The notes under the pieces: model-generated
Told to the model about the DNA's origin: nothing
Databases searched by the model: none
Seen by the model: the letters and a program-made list of their open reading frames with translations, nothing else
Shown here: one piece after another, positions 1 through 7,629 of the stretch
Position numbering within the stretch: the first letter of the stretch is position 1
Layout of the letters: each line of letters opens with the position of its first letter
Translations under genes and position numbers: made by a program
NCBI GenBank assembly: GCA_018725425.1
Contig: QLUL01000013.1
Coordinates: forward strand, 1 to 14,018
Origin: Chloroflexota bacterium
GTDB taxonomy: Bacteria; Chloroflexota; Dehalococcoidia; SZUA-161; SpSt-899
Reading direction: 5' to 3'
Length of the DNA stretch: 14,018 bases

Positions 1-7
1 TGATGCT

Positions 8-631
8 ATGTTCACCGGAATCGTAGAGGAATTGGGCAGGATCAAGTCTATAGGCAAGGGGAAGCTTACTATCTCATCTCAGACGGCACTGGAGGACACC
101 AGGCCGGGAGATAGTATTGCGGTCAACGGAGCTTGCCTGACGGTTATCGCACTTAGCGCGGGGGCTTTCTCCGTCGAGGTCATGACCGAGACCATGCGTC
201 GCACCAACTTAGGGAACTTGCACCTTGGTGAGACAGTCAATCTGGAGAGGGCCCTGACAGTGGGTGGTCGCCTCGGCGGGCATTTCGTCCAGGGCCATGT
301 TGATGGCACAGGGAGAGTTCTTTCGTTGACGTCTGAGGGCGAGGCAGTTATAATGCGGATATCCGTCCCATCAGAGATAATGCACTATTTGGTGGAAAAG
401 GGGTTCATCGCTGTGGACGGTGTCAGCCTCACCATTATCGAGCGAGATGCTACTTCTTTCAGCGTCTCACTGGTGACCTATACCCGGCGAAATACTACGC
501 TGGGAGGCAAACGGCCGGGCGATGCGGTGAATCTGGAAATTGACATCATTGCCAAGTATGTGGAACGGTTGGCAAGCCGAGGCAGGTCGCCAATCACCAC
601 CGAATTTCTGGTGGAGCACGGCTTCATATAG
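8..631 (+). CDS. ribE: Riboflavin synthase, alpha chain
   Basis: Catalyses the last step of riboflavin biosynthesis, the dismutation of two 6,7-dimethyl-8-ribityllumazine molecules to riboflavin plus a pyrimidinedione that is recycled to lumazine synthase; cytoplasmic. The 207-residue protein has the family's typical length and starts with the canonical MFTGIVEELG. Two lumazine-binding repeats are visible: NGACLTV (residues 40-46) and GETVNLE (74-80) in the first are matched by DGVSLTI (137-143) and GDAVNLE (171-177) in the second, with GGHFVQGHVDG (90-100) between them. The ATG lies only 5 nt after a TGA at the window edge, which could be the stop of an upstream gene, probably ribD by operon convention (inference; it is outside the window). 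Followed by 332 nt of non-coding DNA before ribBA. The gene symbol follows B. subtilis usage; E. coli calls it ribC. Confidence 0.96.
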   Translation: MFTGIVEELGRIKSIGKGKLTISSQTALEDTRPGDSIAVNGACLTVIALSAGAFSVEVMTETMRRTNLGNLHLGETVNLERALTVGGRLGGHFVQGHVDGTGRVLSLTSEGEAVIMRISVPSEIMHYLVEKGFIAVDGVSLTIIERDATSFSVSLVTYTRRNTTLGGKRPGDAVNLEIDIIAKYVERLASRGRSPITTEFLVEHGFI

Positions 632-685
632 CGGCGCTGATGATCAAGTATAGTCAACCGCATAAATCAGTGCACAGTTTTTCCC

Positions 686-761
686 GTCATTGCGAGCGAA
701 GCGGAGCAATCTATTCCATCCTACCTTGAGATTGCTTCGTCGCTACGCTCCTCGCAATGAC
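686..761. repeat. Imperfect inverted repeat of the GTCATTGCGAGCGAAGCG type, copy 1
   Basis: The left arm begins GTCATTGCGAGCGAAGCG and ends in GAGCAATC (to about 712). The right arm, from about 730, runs GATTGCTTCG... to CTCGCAATGAC and is its imperfect reverse complement. The left arm matches copy 2 (starting 13254) at 25 of 27 positions. Such small palindromic elements are dispersed in many bacterial genomes and often sit between genes; no coding capacity is seen. It occupies much of the ribE-ribBA gap. Confidence 0.8.
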
Positions 762-787
762 ATAGTGCAACTATTTTTGCAAGATAC

Positions 788-793
788 TATAAT
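788..793 (+). promoter_or_regulatory. TATAAT hexamer, possible -10 box upstream of ribBA
   Basis: A perfect sigma70-type -10 hexamer lies just after the repeat element, but the sequence 17 bp upstream (GTGCAA, 765-770) matches the -35 consensus at only three positions. It may be a weak promoter or chance. Confidence 0.25.
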
Positions 794-822
794 CTGGGTT
801 GTCTCCGACCCAGAGCTCCGCC

Positions 823-846
823 GTCGAGGTCAGGGACGACCTCGAC
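823..846 (+). other. Perfect 9-bp hairpin in the ribE-ribBA gap
   Basis: GTCGAGGTC (823-831) pairs perfectly with GACCTCGAC (838-846) around a 6-nt loop, AGGGAC. No T-run follows, so it is not a standard intrinsic terminator. It sits 11 bp upstream of a candidate -35 box for ribBA and could be an operator or an RNA structure from an upstream promoter. No FMN riboswitch consensus is recognisable here. Confidence 0.5.
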
Positions 847-856
847 TATGGAGATA

Positions 857-885
857 TTGACTTCCATAGCGCTGTACATTAAACT
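857..885 (+). promoter_or_regulatory. Candidate sigma70-type promoter for ribBA
   Basis: TTGACT (857-862, 5 of 6 consensus) is followed after 17 bp by TAAACT (880-885, 4 of 6 consensus). Transcription would start near 892, giving a leader of about 70 nt before the ribBA ATG at 964. Spacing is ideal but the -10 is weak. Confidence 0.35.
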
Positions 886-963
886 ATTATTAGAAGTGTG
901 CAGCGGAGTTTTGAGTATCCAGTTTATCAGAACTCTAAACTCACTACTTTGGAGGCTCGTGAC

Positions 964-2166
964 ATGGCACTAGCTACCATCAGGGAGGCAATTGAGGACC
1001 TGAAATCTGGGAAATTCGTCATCGTCGTTGATGATGAGGGGCGTGAGAACGAGGGAGACCTTATTATCGCCGCGGAGAAGATCACGCCGGAGGCGATCAA
1101 TTTTATGGCTAAACATGCCCGGGGGTTAATCTGCGTGCCGCTAAGCGGTAACCGGCTTGATGAACTCAGGATACCATTGATGGTTAAGGAGAACACCTCG
1201 CCATTTGATAGCGCCTTCACCGTATCCGTTGAGGCAAGGCACAAGGTGACCACCGGCGTTTCGGCCCACGATCGGGCGACCACGGTGAAGTGCCTTATCG
1301 ACCCCGCCGCCCGACCCGATGATCTCGTGTGTCCCGGTCACATGTTTCCGCTGCGTTCCAGGGAGGGTGGCGTCCTGGTGCGGGCAGGGCACACCGAGGC
1401 ATCGGTAGACCTTGCCAGGCTGGCGGGCCTCTACCCCGCGGCGGTGATATGCGAAATAATGAATGATGATGGCACCATGGCCCGCTTGCCAGACCTGGAG
1501 AGATTGGCAGCCGAGTATGGATTCAAGATTGTGAGTGTAGCTCAACTGATTGCTTATCGGCGACGGCACGACAGGTTGGTCCATCGAGTCGCCGAGGCCA
1601 AGCTACCCACGGCGTATGGTGAATTCACTGCCATTGCTTATAGGAGCATTATCGACCCCGATGAGCACGTTGCCCTGGTCAAGGGTGAAGTAGACGGAGA
1701 TGAACCGATATTGGTCCGGGTGCACAGCGAGTGCCTTACCGGCGATGTCTTCGGCAGCCTTCGCTGCGACTGCGGTGAGCAGATTTCTATGGCTATGGAG
1801 GCCATTGCCAGTGAGGGGAGGGGTGTTTTCCTCTATATGCGCCAGGAAGGTCGGGGCATCGGATTGCACAACAAGATCAAGGCCTACGCCCTTCAGGATC
1901 AGGGGATGGACACCGTGGAGGCTAACGAGGAGCTGGGTTTCCCGCCAGACCTTCGGGACTATGGCATCGGCGCTCAGATTCTGGTTGACCTCGGGGTGCG
2001 CAACATGAGGCTACTCACCAATAATCCCAAGAAGGTTGTTGGCCTGGACGGCTACGGTTTGCGGGTAGTTGAGACCGTGCCTATCATGGCCCCGGCGACT
2101 CCAGAGAATGTGCATTATCTGGAAACGAAGAGGGAGAAGCTGGGGCATCTGATCGATATAAGTTAG
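964..2166 (+). CDS. ribBA: Bifunctional 3,4-dihydroxy-2-butanone-4-phosphate synthase / GTP cyclohydrolase II
   Basis: Supplies both precursors of riboflavin: the RibB half converts ribulose 5-phosphate to 3,4-dihydroxy-2-butanone 4-phosphate, and the RibA half opens GTP to the diaminopyrimidine. The 400-residue length is usual for fused RibBA. RibB (about residues 1-200) carries RENEGDL (27-33) and AGHTEASVD with H143, the expected metal and substrate motifs. RibA (about 205-400) has the zinc cysteines C257, C268 and C270 and the RQEGRGIGL loop. A GTG at 898 in the same frame would add 22 residues, but the ATG at 964 is preferred: it has GGAGG at 951-955 with 8-nt spacing and begins [10 protein letters not shown], where the family normally starts. 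Both halves look catalytically intact. Followed by 86 nt before ribH, so probably cotranscribed with it. Confidence 0.96.
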   Translation: MALATIREAIEDLKSGKFVIVVDDEGRENEGDLIIAAEKITPEAINFMAKHARGLICVPLSGNRLDELRIPLMVKENTSPFDSAFTVSVEARHKVTTGVSAHDRATTVKCLIDPAARPDDLVCPGHMFPLRSREGGVLVRAGHTEASVDLARLAGLYPAAVICEIMNDDGTMARLPDLERLAAEYGFKIVSVAQLIAYRRRHDRLVHRVAEAKLPTAYGEFTAIAYRSIIDPDEHVALVKGEVDGDEPILVRVHSECLTGDVFGSLRCDCGEQISMAMEAIASEGRGVFLYMRQEGRGIGLHNKIKAYALQDQGMDTVEANEELGFPPDLRDYGIGAQILVDLGVRNMRLLTNNPKKVVGLDGYGLRVVETVPIMAPATPENVHYLETKREKLGHLIDIS

Positions 2167-2252
2167 TTTACGGGGGTCAGGGATCAGGGGGCAGGAGAAA
2201 GGATAGCTGACTGCTGAGCACTGGCTTCTGTGGACTGTTAGAGGAGGAAGTC

Positions 2253-2717
2253 ATGGGTAAACGATACGAAGGCATGCTGCTAGGGGAGGGACTGAGGTTT
2301 GGACTGGTCGTTTCCCGATTCAATGAATTCATCACCTCTAAGCTCCTGGAAGGGGCCCAAGATGCCCTTTCCCGTCACGGCGTCAGGGAAGAGGATACTG
2401 AGATCGCCTGGACACCCGGTTCTTTCGAAATTCCGCTGGTGGCCAAGAAGCTGGCCGAGACGGGGAAGTACGACGCCGTTATCTGTCTGGGCACGGTGAT
2501 TCGCGGGGGCACACCACACTTCGACTACATCGCTGCCGAGGTAAGCAAGGGCATCGCCAAGGTAGGACTGGACGCAGGAATACCGCTGACCTTCGGAATC
2601 ATCACCGCCGATACCCTGGAGCAGGCCATTGAGCGGGCAGGGACAAAGATGGGGAACGCCGGCTTCAATGCCGCCATGAATGCCATTGAAATGGCGAACC
2701 TGCTCAAATCACTCTGA
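2253..2717 (+). CDS. ribH: 6,7-dimethyl-8-ribityllumazine synthase (riboflavin synthase beta chain)
   Basis: Condenses the RibB product with 5-amino-6-ribitylaminouracil to give lumazine, the substrate of RibE; forms cytoplasmic pentamers or icosahedral shells in known members. The 154-residue protein is of standard length. Visible motifs are SRFNEFI (21-27) with the substrate-stacking Phe23, TPGSFEIP (54-61), [14 protein letters not shown] (80-93) with catalytic His89, and [10 protein letters not shown] (126-135) with Arg128 of the phosphate site. A strong GAGGAGG ribosome-binding site lies at 2241-2247, 5 nt before the ATG. It completes the ribE-ribBA-ribH cluster seen in this window. Confidence 0.96.
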   Translation: MGKRYEGMLLGEGLRFGLVVSRFNEFITSKLLEGAQDALSRHGVREEDTEIAWTPGSFEIPLVAKKLAETGKYDAVICLGTVIRGGTPHFDYIAAEVSKGIAKVGLDAGIPLTFGIITADTLEQAIERAGTKMGNAGFNAAMNAIEMANLLKSL

Positions 2718-2888
2718 GACCCTATCCTAAAAATATTCGTCCCAGCTTGATTCACACCGGATTGATAACTGGGAGGATGACTCTTAGTCCCTAAAAATAT
2801 AATGTGTTTGGAAGCGACGAGTGGGGAACTCCTCCATCACTTCACGGATTCAGGTTATAGTCTAATCACTATGCCCTGAAAAAATGCT
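2718..2888. promoter_or_regulatory. Intergenic region between ribH and apbE with possible promoter elements
   Basis: The 171-nt gap contains TATAAT at 2798-2803 and TATAGT at 2856-2861, both without a convincing -35 at standard spacing (ATGACT, 2777-2782, is 15 bp before the first). TCCCAG (2740-2745) and CTGGGA (2769-2774) could pair around a 23-nt loop, flanked by ATCCT and AGGAT that could extend it. No T-run terminator and no recognised riboswitch were seen. The gap may separate the rib unit from the apbE-rnf unit, but readthrough cannot be excluded. Confidence 0.25.
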
Positions 2889-3953
2889 ATGATTGCTTCA
2901 CTACTCACATACGCTAAGAGACTAGCGACGAGACCGTCTGTCCTGGTGGTTGGCGTCCTGTTGCTCGTATCTCTTGGTGTCTTCCTGCCCCTCTTACAGT
3001 CCCCTGCCGGCACTGATATGGTCAATGTTGCCGATTTCCTGATGGACACTTTTGTGACCATCAGGGTTCCTGCGGTCCAGAGAAGTGCGGCCGACGCGGC
3101 AATGGCTGAGATGAAACGACTCAACAGGATATTTGACCGCTTTGATGCCGGCAGCGAAGTGTCCAGGGTGAATGCTGGTGCTGGCAACTGGGTGGCTGTT
3201 GGTCCTGAGATGATGGAGCTTTTGAGCATCGTCAACGAGATGGCGGCAGAATGGACTGGTGACCTGTTTGACGTGACTGTTGGCCCCCTAATGGATGTGT
3301 GGGGGTTTGGGCAGGACCAGCAGACCGTTCGTCCGGCTCCCGATGATATCCAGCGGGCTCTGTCCCTTGTTGACCGGTCGCGGCTCAAGCTGGACTGGAC
3401 TGGCAGCAGGGTCATGTTGTCTGAACCAGGGATGGGTCTTAACCTTGGCGGTGTAGCCATAGGGTATGCTATCGATCAAGCGGTGGGAGTTCTTCGGGAG
3501 CACGGTGTCACGTCTGGTTTGATTGAGGTCGGAGGAGACGTGTATGTCATCGGACAGCGACCCGGAGGCGGCGCCTGGAGGATCGGGGTCCAGCATCCGC
3601 GGCAGCCGGGGATAAAACTGGGTGTTCTCCACCTTGAGGAACAGGCGGTTGCGACATCGGGTGACTACCAGCGCTACTTCATCGTGGATGGGCAGCGCTA
3701 TCACCACATCCTCAACCCGCAGACGGGCTACCCGTCGCAGGGGGTTATCAGTGTCACAGTAGTGGGACCAACCGCGACGGAGGTCGATATCCTGTCCACG
3801 GCAGTATTTCTCTTGAGCGCAGAAGAGGGTATAGCTCTCCTGGAATCGATGCCCGGGGTGGAAGGCATCATCGTTAATGCTGAAGAAGAGGTTTTCGTAA
3901 CTTCGGGGCTAAAAAAGGGGGAAGGAACTCCACGTTTCGAGATCAGGCAATAA
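2889..3953 (+). CDS. apbE: FAD:protein FMN transferase (ApbE family), membrane-anchored
   Basis: ApbE enzymes use FAD to attach FMN through a phosphoester bond to Thr/Ser of extracytoplasmic acceptor proteins such as RnfG, RnfD and FMN_bind lipoproteins. The 354-residue protein has a basic N-terminus and one hydrophobic segment (about 18-36) with no lipobox Cys, so it is probably anchored with the enzyme outside. Family motifs run in order: MDTFVTI (52-58), SEVSRVN (89-95), FDVTVGPL (128-134 region), NLGGVAIGYAID (185-196), IEVGGD (212-217), ATSGDYQRYF (255-264), HHILNPQTGYP (272-282) and the Mg-binding D300-x3-T304. The position usually Lys in GGIAKGYA is Ile191 here; other ApbE proteins also vary there. 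No clear Shine-Dalgarno precedes the ATG, and an in-frame TGA at 2877-2879 rules out extension. Five likely acceptor sites are encoded downstream, which makes its role clear by context. Confidence 0.93.
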   Translation: MIASLLTYAKRLATRPSVLVVGVLLLVSLGVFLPLLQSPAGTDMVNVADFLMDTFVTIRVPAVQRSAADAAMAEMKRLNRIFDRFDAGSEVSRVNAGAGNWVAVGPEMMELLSIVNEMAAEWTGDLFDVTVGPLMDVWGFGQDQQTVRPAPDDIQRALSLVDRSRLKLDWTGSRVMLSEPGMGLNLGGVAIGYAIDQAVGVLREHGVTSGLIEVGGDVYVIGQRPGGGAWRIGVQHPRQPGIKLGVLHLEEQAVATSGDYQRYFIVDGQRYHHILNPQTGYPSQGVISVTVVGPTATEVDILSTAVFLLSAEEGIALLESMPGVEGIIVNAEEEVFVTSGLKKGEGTPRFEIRQ

Positions 3954-3995
3954 TCTGGACTGTTCACGGGATACACGGGAGAGGACAGGTTATAG

Positions 3996-4568
3996 ATGGC
4001 TCAGGGTAACAACACGAGAAGAATGGTACGACTGGCACTCATGGTGTCGCTGGCCACCATCATCTGGGTGGTGGAGGCTGCCCTGCCTGTCCCGGTTCCG
4101 GTTCCGGGGGCCAAACTGGGTCTGGCCAATGCGATCGTCCTCTGGTGCGTGATCGCCTTTGGTTTCCGCGATGCCCTGATGGTCAATCTCCTTCGTGTGG
4201 TGCTGGGTGCCCTCCTCACAGGTACGTTCATGAACGTTTCCTTCTTCCTCAGCCTGGCCGGCGGTACTGCCAGTGTCCTGGTTATGGGTCTTCTATGGAC
4301 GACCAGCCAGCGCTGGGTGAGCATAATCGGGGTCAGCCTGGCCGGCGCCTTCACCCACAACCTGGCTCAGATACTGACTGCCAGTGTTTTGATCGGTCAT
4401 CCGGCCATTCTCATGTATCTTCCATTCCTTTTGTTTTTTGCCCTCCCCACCGGCTTCTTCGTCGGACTACTGGTGTCCCACCTGGGGCGCATATCACTGT
4501 GGGGTGAGCCGATGGTGGAGGCGCTTAGGATCAAGACAGTTAAGGGAAGGGAGGCGGTATCTCCGTGA
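3996..4568 (+). CDS. Gx transporter family membrane protein (ECF S-component-like; often called heptaprenyl diphosphate synthase component I)
   Basis: A small integral membrane protein of 190 residues with about five to six hydrophobic segments and the family hallmark PGAKLGLAN (37-45), followed by an RxALLTGTF-like segment near residues 66-77. It resembles the Hpre_diP_synt_I family, which is frequently misnamed as a prenyl synthase component but belongs to the membrane superfamily that includes ECF-transporter substrate-binding (S) components such as RibU and ThiW-like proteins. In many anaerobes such genes sit beside Rnf, NusG-II and ApbE genes. Here it lies 42 nt after apbE and overlaps rnfC by 4 nt (GTGA), implying translational coupling to the complex. 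Inference: it may bind and help move a flavin or another cofactor, perhaps using the ECF ATPases encoded at 10579-13110. The substrate cannot be read from the sequence. Confidence 0.8.
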   Translation: MAQGNNTRRMVRLALMVSLATIIWVVEAALPVPVPVPGAKLGLANAIVLWCVIAFGFRDALMVNLLRVVLGALLTGTFMNVSFFLSLAGGTASVLVMGLLWTTSQRWVSIIGVSLAGAFTHNLAQILTASVLIGHPAILMYLPFLLFFALPTGFFVGLLVSHLGRISLWGEPMVEALRIKTVKGREAVSP

Positions 4569-5887
4569 AAGTGAAAGTGTTCCCAGCAGGTGGAATAGCT
4601 ATTCCCCACAGGAAGGGACTGACCGAGGCCATTCCCATAAAGGACATTGCCCCGCCGGAGACAGTTGTTATCCCCCTGCATCAACATAGTGGTGCTCCAT
4701 GTGAAGCCCTGGTGGTACCGGGGGGGAGGGTCGTTAAGGGTCAGAAAATCGGCGACACAGACGCCCGCATTTCAGCGCCTGTTCACAGTAGTGTTACGGG
4801 CCGGGTAGAGGCTGTAGGGCTGAGGCCCACAGTTCGGGGTGAGGTGCTGTCTGTGGTGATCAGGAGAGAGGATTCTGAGGACAGCGGCGATGAGACAAGT
4901 CCGGCCCGCAGCATCAATGACCTGGAGGCAACAGAGATTATAGCTGCCATCAGGGAAGCCGGAGTGGTCGGACTGGGAGGAGAGGGCTTTCCCACTCATT
5001 TTAAGTGGATGGTGCCGCCTGACTTTCCCGTGGACACTGTCATCATAAACGGCGCCGAATGCGAACCCTATCTCACTGCAGATCATCGCCTGCTGGTGGA
5101 GCGGACTGGTGACGTGATGTCAGGACTACGCCTCGCCATGAAGGCCACCGGCGCCAGGCGTGGCGTGATCGCTATTGAGAACAACAAGCCGGATGCCATC
5201 GAGGCTGCACGTGATGCGGTGAGGCAGTGGTACGATATTGACGTGGTGGTTCTGGGAACTAAGTACCCACAGGGAGCGAAGAAGATGCTCACCAGGGCCG
5301 TTCTAGGGCGCGAAGTTCCACCACACACCCGTTCTTACCAGGAGGGAGTCGTCATCAACAATGTTCAGACGGCTGTGGCTGCCGCTGATGCCGTGCTGCG
5401 CCGCAAGCCCCTGTACGAGAAGGTTATCACCGTTAGCGGTGGAGCGGTTAACAGCCCGGCCAACCTGGTGGTTCCGATCGGGATGTCGTTCCGCGACGTG
5501 CTGTCGGCCGCTGGCGGGACATCAGGTAACTTCAGACTGGTGGTTGGTGGCCCGATGACGGGCGTGGGCGTTGACGATCTGGACCTCCCGCTCACCAAAA
5601 CCGTGACCGCCTTGCTGGCGCTCACGCCGGCGGAGTATTTTGACGGTGAGGCGGGTCCGTGTATCAGGTGCGCCCGCTGCGTGAACACGTGTCCCATGCG
5701 TTTGACACCCAGCATGATCGTTGCCTACATTGAACGTGGGGATGTGGCGATGGCGGAGCAGACGTATATTGAGGATTGCATGGAGTGCGGCGTGTGTGCT
5801 TTTGTATGTCCGGCGCGACGGCCTCTCGTTCAGCAGATCAAGGAAGGCAAGACGGCGCTGGCTGCTTCACAGGCCAGGGCGTCTTAA
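4565..5887 (+). CDS. rnfC: Rnf-type electron transport complex subunit C (RnfC)
   Basis: Peripheral cytoplasmic subunit of Rnf, related to the NADH-binding part of complex I (NuoF), where NAD(H) and FMN bind. The 440-residue length is like compact bacterial RnfC. The N-terminal hammerhead region (PAGGIAIPHRKGLT) is followed by GLGGEGFPTHFK in the nucleotide/FMN fold and INGAECEPYLTADHRLL, then an SLBB-like segment. Two [4Fe-4S] motifs are intact: C366, C369, C372, C376 and C405, C408, C411, C415. The glycine-rich loop has Glu where many homologues have Ala or Thr. GTG start at 4565 overlaps the preceding stop by 4 nt, with GGGAGG at 4548-4553. Its retention with intact clusters suggests that electron exchange with NAD(H) is kept in this complex even though rnfB is missing. 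Confidence 0.93.
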   Translation: MKVKVFPAGGIAIPHRKGLTEAIPIKDIAPPETVVIPLHQHSGAPCEALVVPGGRVVKGQKIGDTDARISAPVHSSVTGRVEAVGLRPTVRGEVLSVVIRREDSEDSGDETSPARSINDLEATEIIAAIREAGVVGLGGEGFPTHFKWMVPPDFPVDTVIINGAECEPYLTADHRLLVERTGDVMSGLRLAMKATGARRGVIAIENNKPDAIEAARDAVRQWYDIDVVVLGTKYPQGAKKMLTRAVLGREVPPHTRSYQEGVVINNVQTAVAAADAVLRRKPLYEKVITVSGGAVNSPANLVVPIGMSFRDVLSAAGGTSGNFRLVVGGPMTGVGVDDLDLPLTKTVTALLALTPAEYFDGEAGPCIRCARCVNTCPMRLTPSMIVAYIERGDVAMAEQTYIEDCMECGVCAFVCPARRPLVQQIKEGKTALAASQARAS

Positions 5888-5898
5888 GGGGGAACGAG

Positions 5899-7629
5899 AT
5901 GAACCAAGCGAAGCAGCCCCTGGCAGGCCCTCACATACGCACTGACCTGACCACCCCCACGGTAATGCTGGATGTAGTCATCGCCCTGTTGCCGGTGATG
6001 GTTGTAGCGGTGATCTTCTTTGGCCCGGATGCCCTCATTGTTATCGCCCTGGCCTGTGCTAGCGCCTGCCTGACCGAATGGGTCATCCGGAGCCGGAAGC
6101 TGACGCCGGCGGCGCTGGTGGGAGATGGCAGCGCAGCGGTGACCGGCATTCTGCTGGGACTGACCCTATCCCCGGTGGTTCCCTGGTGGATGCCGGTTGT
6201 GGGTGGAGTTCTGGCCATCGCCGTTGGTAAGCAGTTGTTTGGTGGGCTGGGCAAGAACGTATTTAACCCGGCCCTGGTGGCCCGGGCGATCCTGCTCCTG
6301 ACCTGGCCGATTCCCAACAGCCGGTTTGTGACACCCTTTGATGGGGTGACAGCTGCGACTCCGCTGGCGACCGGGGTTGCCCGCCTGTGGGACCTGGCAG
6401 TGGGTTCAGTGCCCGGCGCTATAGGCGAGACCTCGGCCCTGGCCATCCTCCTGGGAGGAGCATATCTGCTCTACCGGGGACACATTGACTGGCGGATACC
6501 GTCCGCAGTCATCGCCGCCGCCCTGGTCGTCGCCTGGATGGTAGGCCGCCACCCGCTGTTCGAGGTGCTGGCCGGAGGCCTGATGCTGGCGGCCGTGTTC
6601 ATGGCCACCGACATTGTGACCTCGCCAGTCACCCGGACGGGCAGGATCCTGTTCGGTCTCCTGATCGGTGCCCTCACCATTGTCATCAGGCACTTCACGA
6701 TATTCCCGGAAGGCGTCTTCTTTGCTGTGTTACTGGCGAACGCATGCGTGCCCCTGCTGGATCGCTACACCGTGGGGCTCAGGTTTGGAGAGACGGGTTC
6801 GGCCCGGCCTGTCAGGACCGCCGTGTCGGTGGTTCTGGTCCTGGTGATGTCGGGAGGCGCCGTAGTGGGACTGGCATCGGCCATGAGCGAGTTGGCTGTC
6901 ACCCGGACGGCGGCTGCCAGGGCGACCGAGTTGCGGGTTGTATTGCCCGCCGCTGAGGCTTTCGAGGAGCGTGAGATCGCTGGTCGCACCGTCTTCGTCG
7001 GGCTGGCCGCGGGAAGGGAGATCGGCGCCGCTTTTTTCTGGAGCGAGACCGGGTTCCGCGCTCCCATTACCCTGCTGGTGGGCGTCGGCGATGATGGAGC
7101 CCTGACCGGGGTGGTGGTGACCGATCATGCCGAAACTCCAGGCATGGGATCCCAGGTGGCCGTCCGGGAGTTCCTGGGGCAGTTTGACGGCAAGACTCAT
7201 GAGGACGATATCGCGCTGGAACGGGACGTTTCGGGAATTACCGGCGCTACCATCTCCGCCCGGGCGGTGACGGCGGGGATCAGGAACGCCGTGGCGTTCT
7301 ATGCCGCTGCTGTGCTGGGAATCGTCAACGACGAGATCAAGATCAACTTGGCCGACATCCCTGACGGAGTCTACATCGGTACTGCCGAGGGGTTCTTGGG
7401 ACCGATCACCGTGGAGGTGACGGTTGCCGGCGGCCGGATCGAGGCAATTACCGTCAAGAGCCACTTCGATACCCCGGAGTTCGCCGATCCGGCCTTCGAA
7501 GTTGTGGCTGACCGGATGATAGCGGCCCAGGCGCTGGAGGTGGATGTTGTCAGCGGGGCGACGGTGAGCAGCCAGGGCCTGATGAGGGCGGTCGAAGAGG
7601 CGCTGCGAACGGCTGGGGCAGGCCAGTGA
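5899..7629 (+). CDS. Fused RnfD-RnfG-FMN_bind electron transport protein
   Basis: One 576-residue protein joins two normally separate Rnf subunits plus an extra domain. Residues 1-298 are RnfD, a multi-helix membrane protein ending near LDRYTVGLRFG; TDIVTSPVT (237-245) matches the flavinylated loop of RnfD/NqrB, with T245 the expected FMN-Thr. A new membrane helix (about 306-330) starts the RnfG part, which has the diagnostic HAETPGMG and FLGQFDGK and the flavinylation motif TGAT (448-451). A second FMN_bind domain follows, ending with SGAT (552-555). Three covalent FMN sites are therefore predicted, all outside the cytoplasm. Starts upstream of 5899 are possible (frame open from 5776, inside rnfC), but the ATG at 5899 has AAGGGGGA before it and begins where RnfD should. 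It lies 11 nt after rnfC. No frameshift is needed to read the fusion. Confidence 0.92.
   Translation: MNQAKQPLAGPHIRTDLTTPTVMLDVVIALLPVMVVAVIFFGPDALIVIALACASACLTEWVIRSRKLTPAALVGDGSAAVTGILLGLTLSPVVPWWMPVVGGVLAIAVGKQLFGGLGKNVFNPALVARAILLLTWPIPNSRFVTPFDGVTAATPLATGVARLWDLAVGSVPGAIGETSALAILLGGAYLLYRGHIDWRIPSAVIAAALVVAWMVGRHPLFEVLAGGLMLAAVFMATDIVTSPVTRTGRILFGLLIGALTIVIRHFTIFPEGVFFAVLLANACVPLLDRYTVGLRFGETGSARPVRTAVSVVLVLVMSGGAVVGLASAMSELAVTRTAAARATELRVVLPAAEAFEEREIAGRTVFVGLAAGREIGAAFFWSETGFRAPITLLVGVGDDGALTGVVVTDHAETPGMGSQVAVREFLGQFDGKTHEDDIALERDVSGITGATISARAVTAGIRNAVAFYAAAVLGIVNDEIKINLADIPDGVYIGTAEGFLGPITVEVTVAGGRIEAITVKSHFDTPEFADPAFEVVADRMIAAQALEVDVVSGATVSSQGLMRAVEEALRTAGAGQ

Noticed and set aside
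898..963. Upstream GTG start for ribBA adding 22 residues
   Set aside because: The ATG at 964 has a well-spaced GGAGG and begins exactly where RibB proteins normally begin; the added segment resembles no RibB N-terminus.
632..963. FMN riboswitch upstream of ribBA
   Set aside because: I looked for the AGGGGCAGGGTGAAA-type conserved core and the GCGGT segments and found none here or before apbE or ecfA1; in rib operons it would lie upstream of ribD, outside the window.
2167..2252. GGGGTCAGGGATCAGGGGG tract before ribH
   Set aside because: A short purine-rich, locally repetitive spacer; no palindrome, array or known signal beyond the ribH ribosome-binding site.
3996..4568. Heptaprenyl diphosphate synthase component I as a functional call
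   Set aside because: The name is inherited from an old annotation; the protein is a multi-helix membrane protein with no prenyl synthase motifs and sits among flavin/Rnf genes.
5776..5898. Extended start of the RnfD-G fusion inside rnfC
   Set aside because: The extra 41 residues are rnfC read in another frame; the ATG at 5899 has a ribosome-binding site and the correct RnfD start.
6406..7464. Long minus-strand frames opposite the RnfD-G fusion
   Set aside because: Antisense shadows of GC-rich coding DNA with low-complexity, His/Gly/Arg-rich translations and no recognisable domain.
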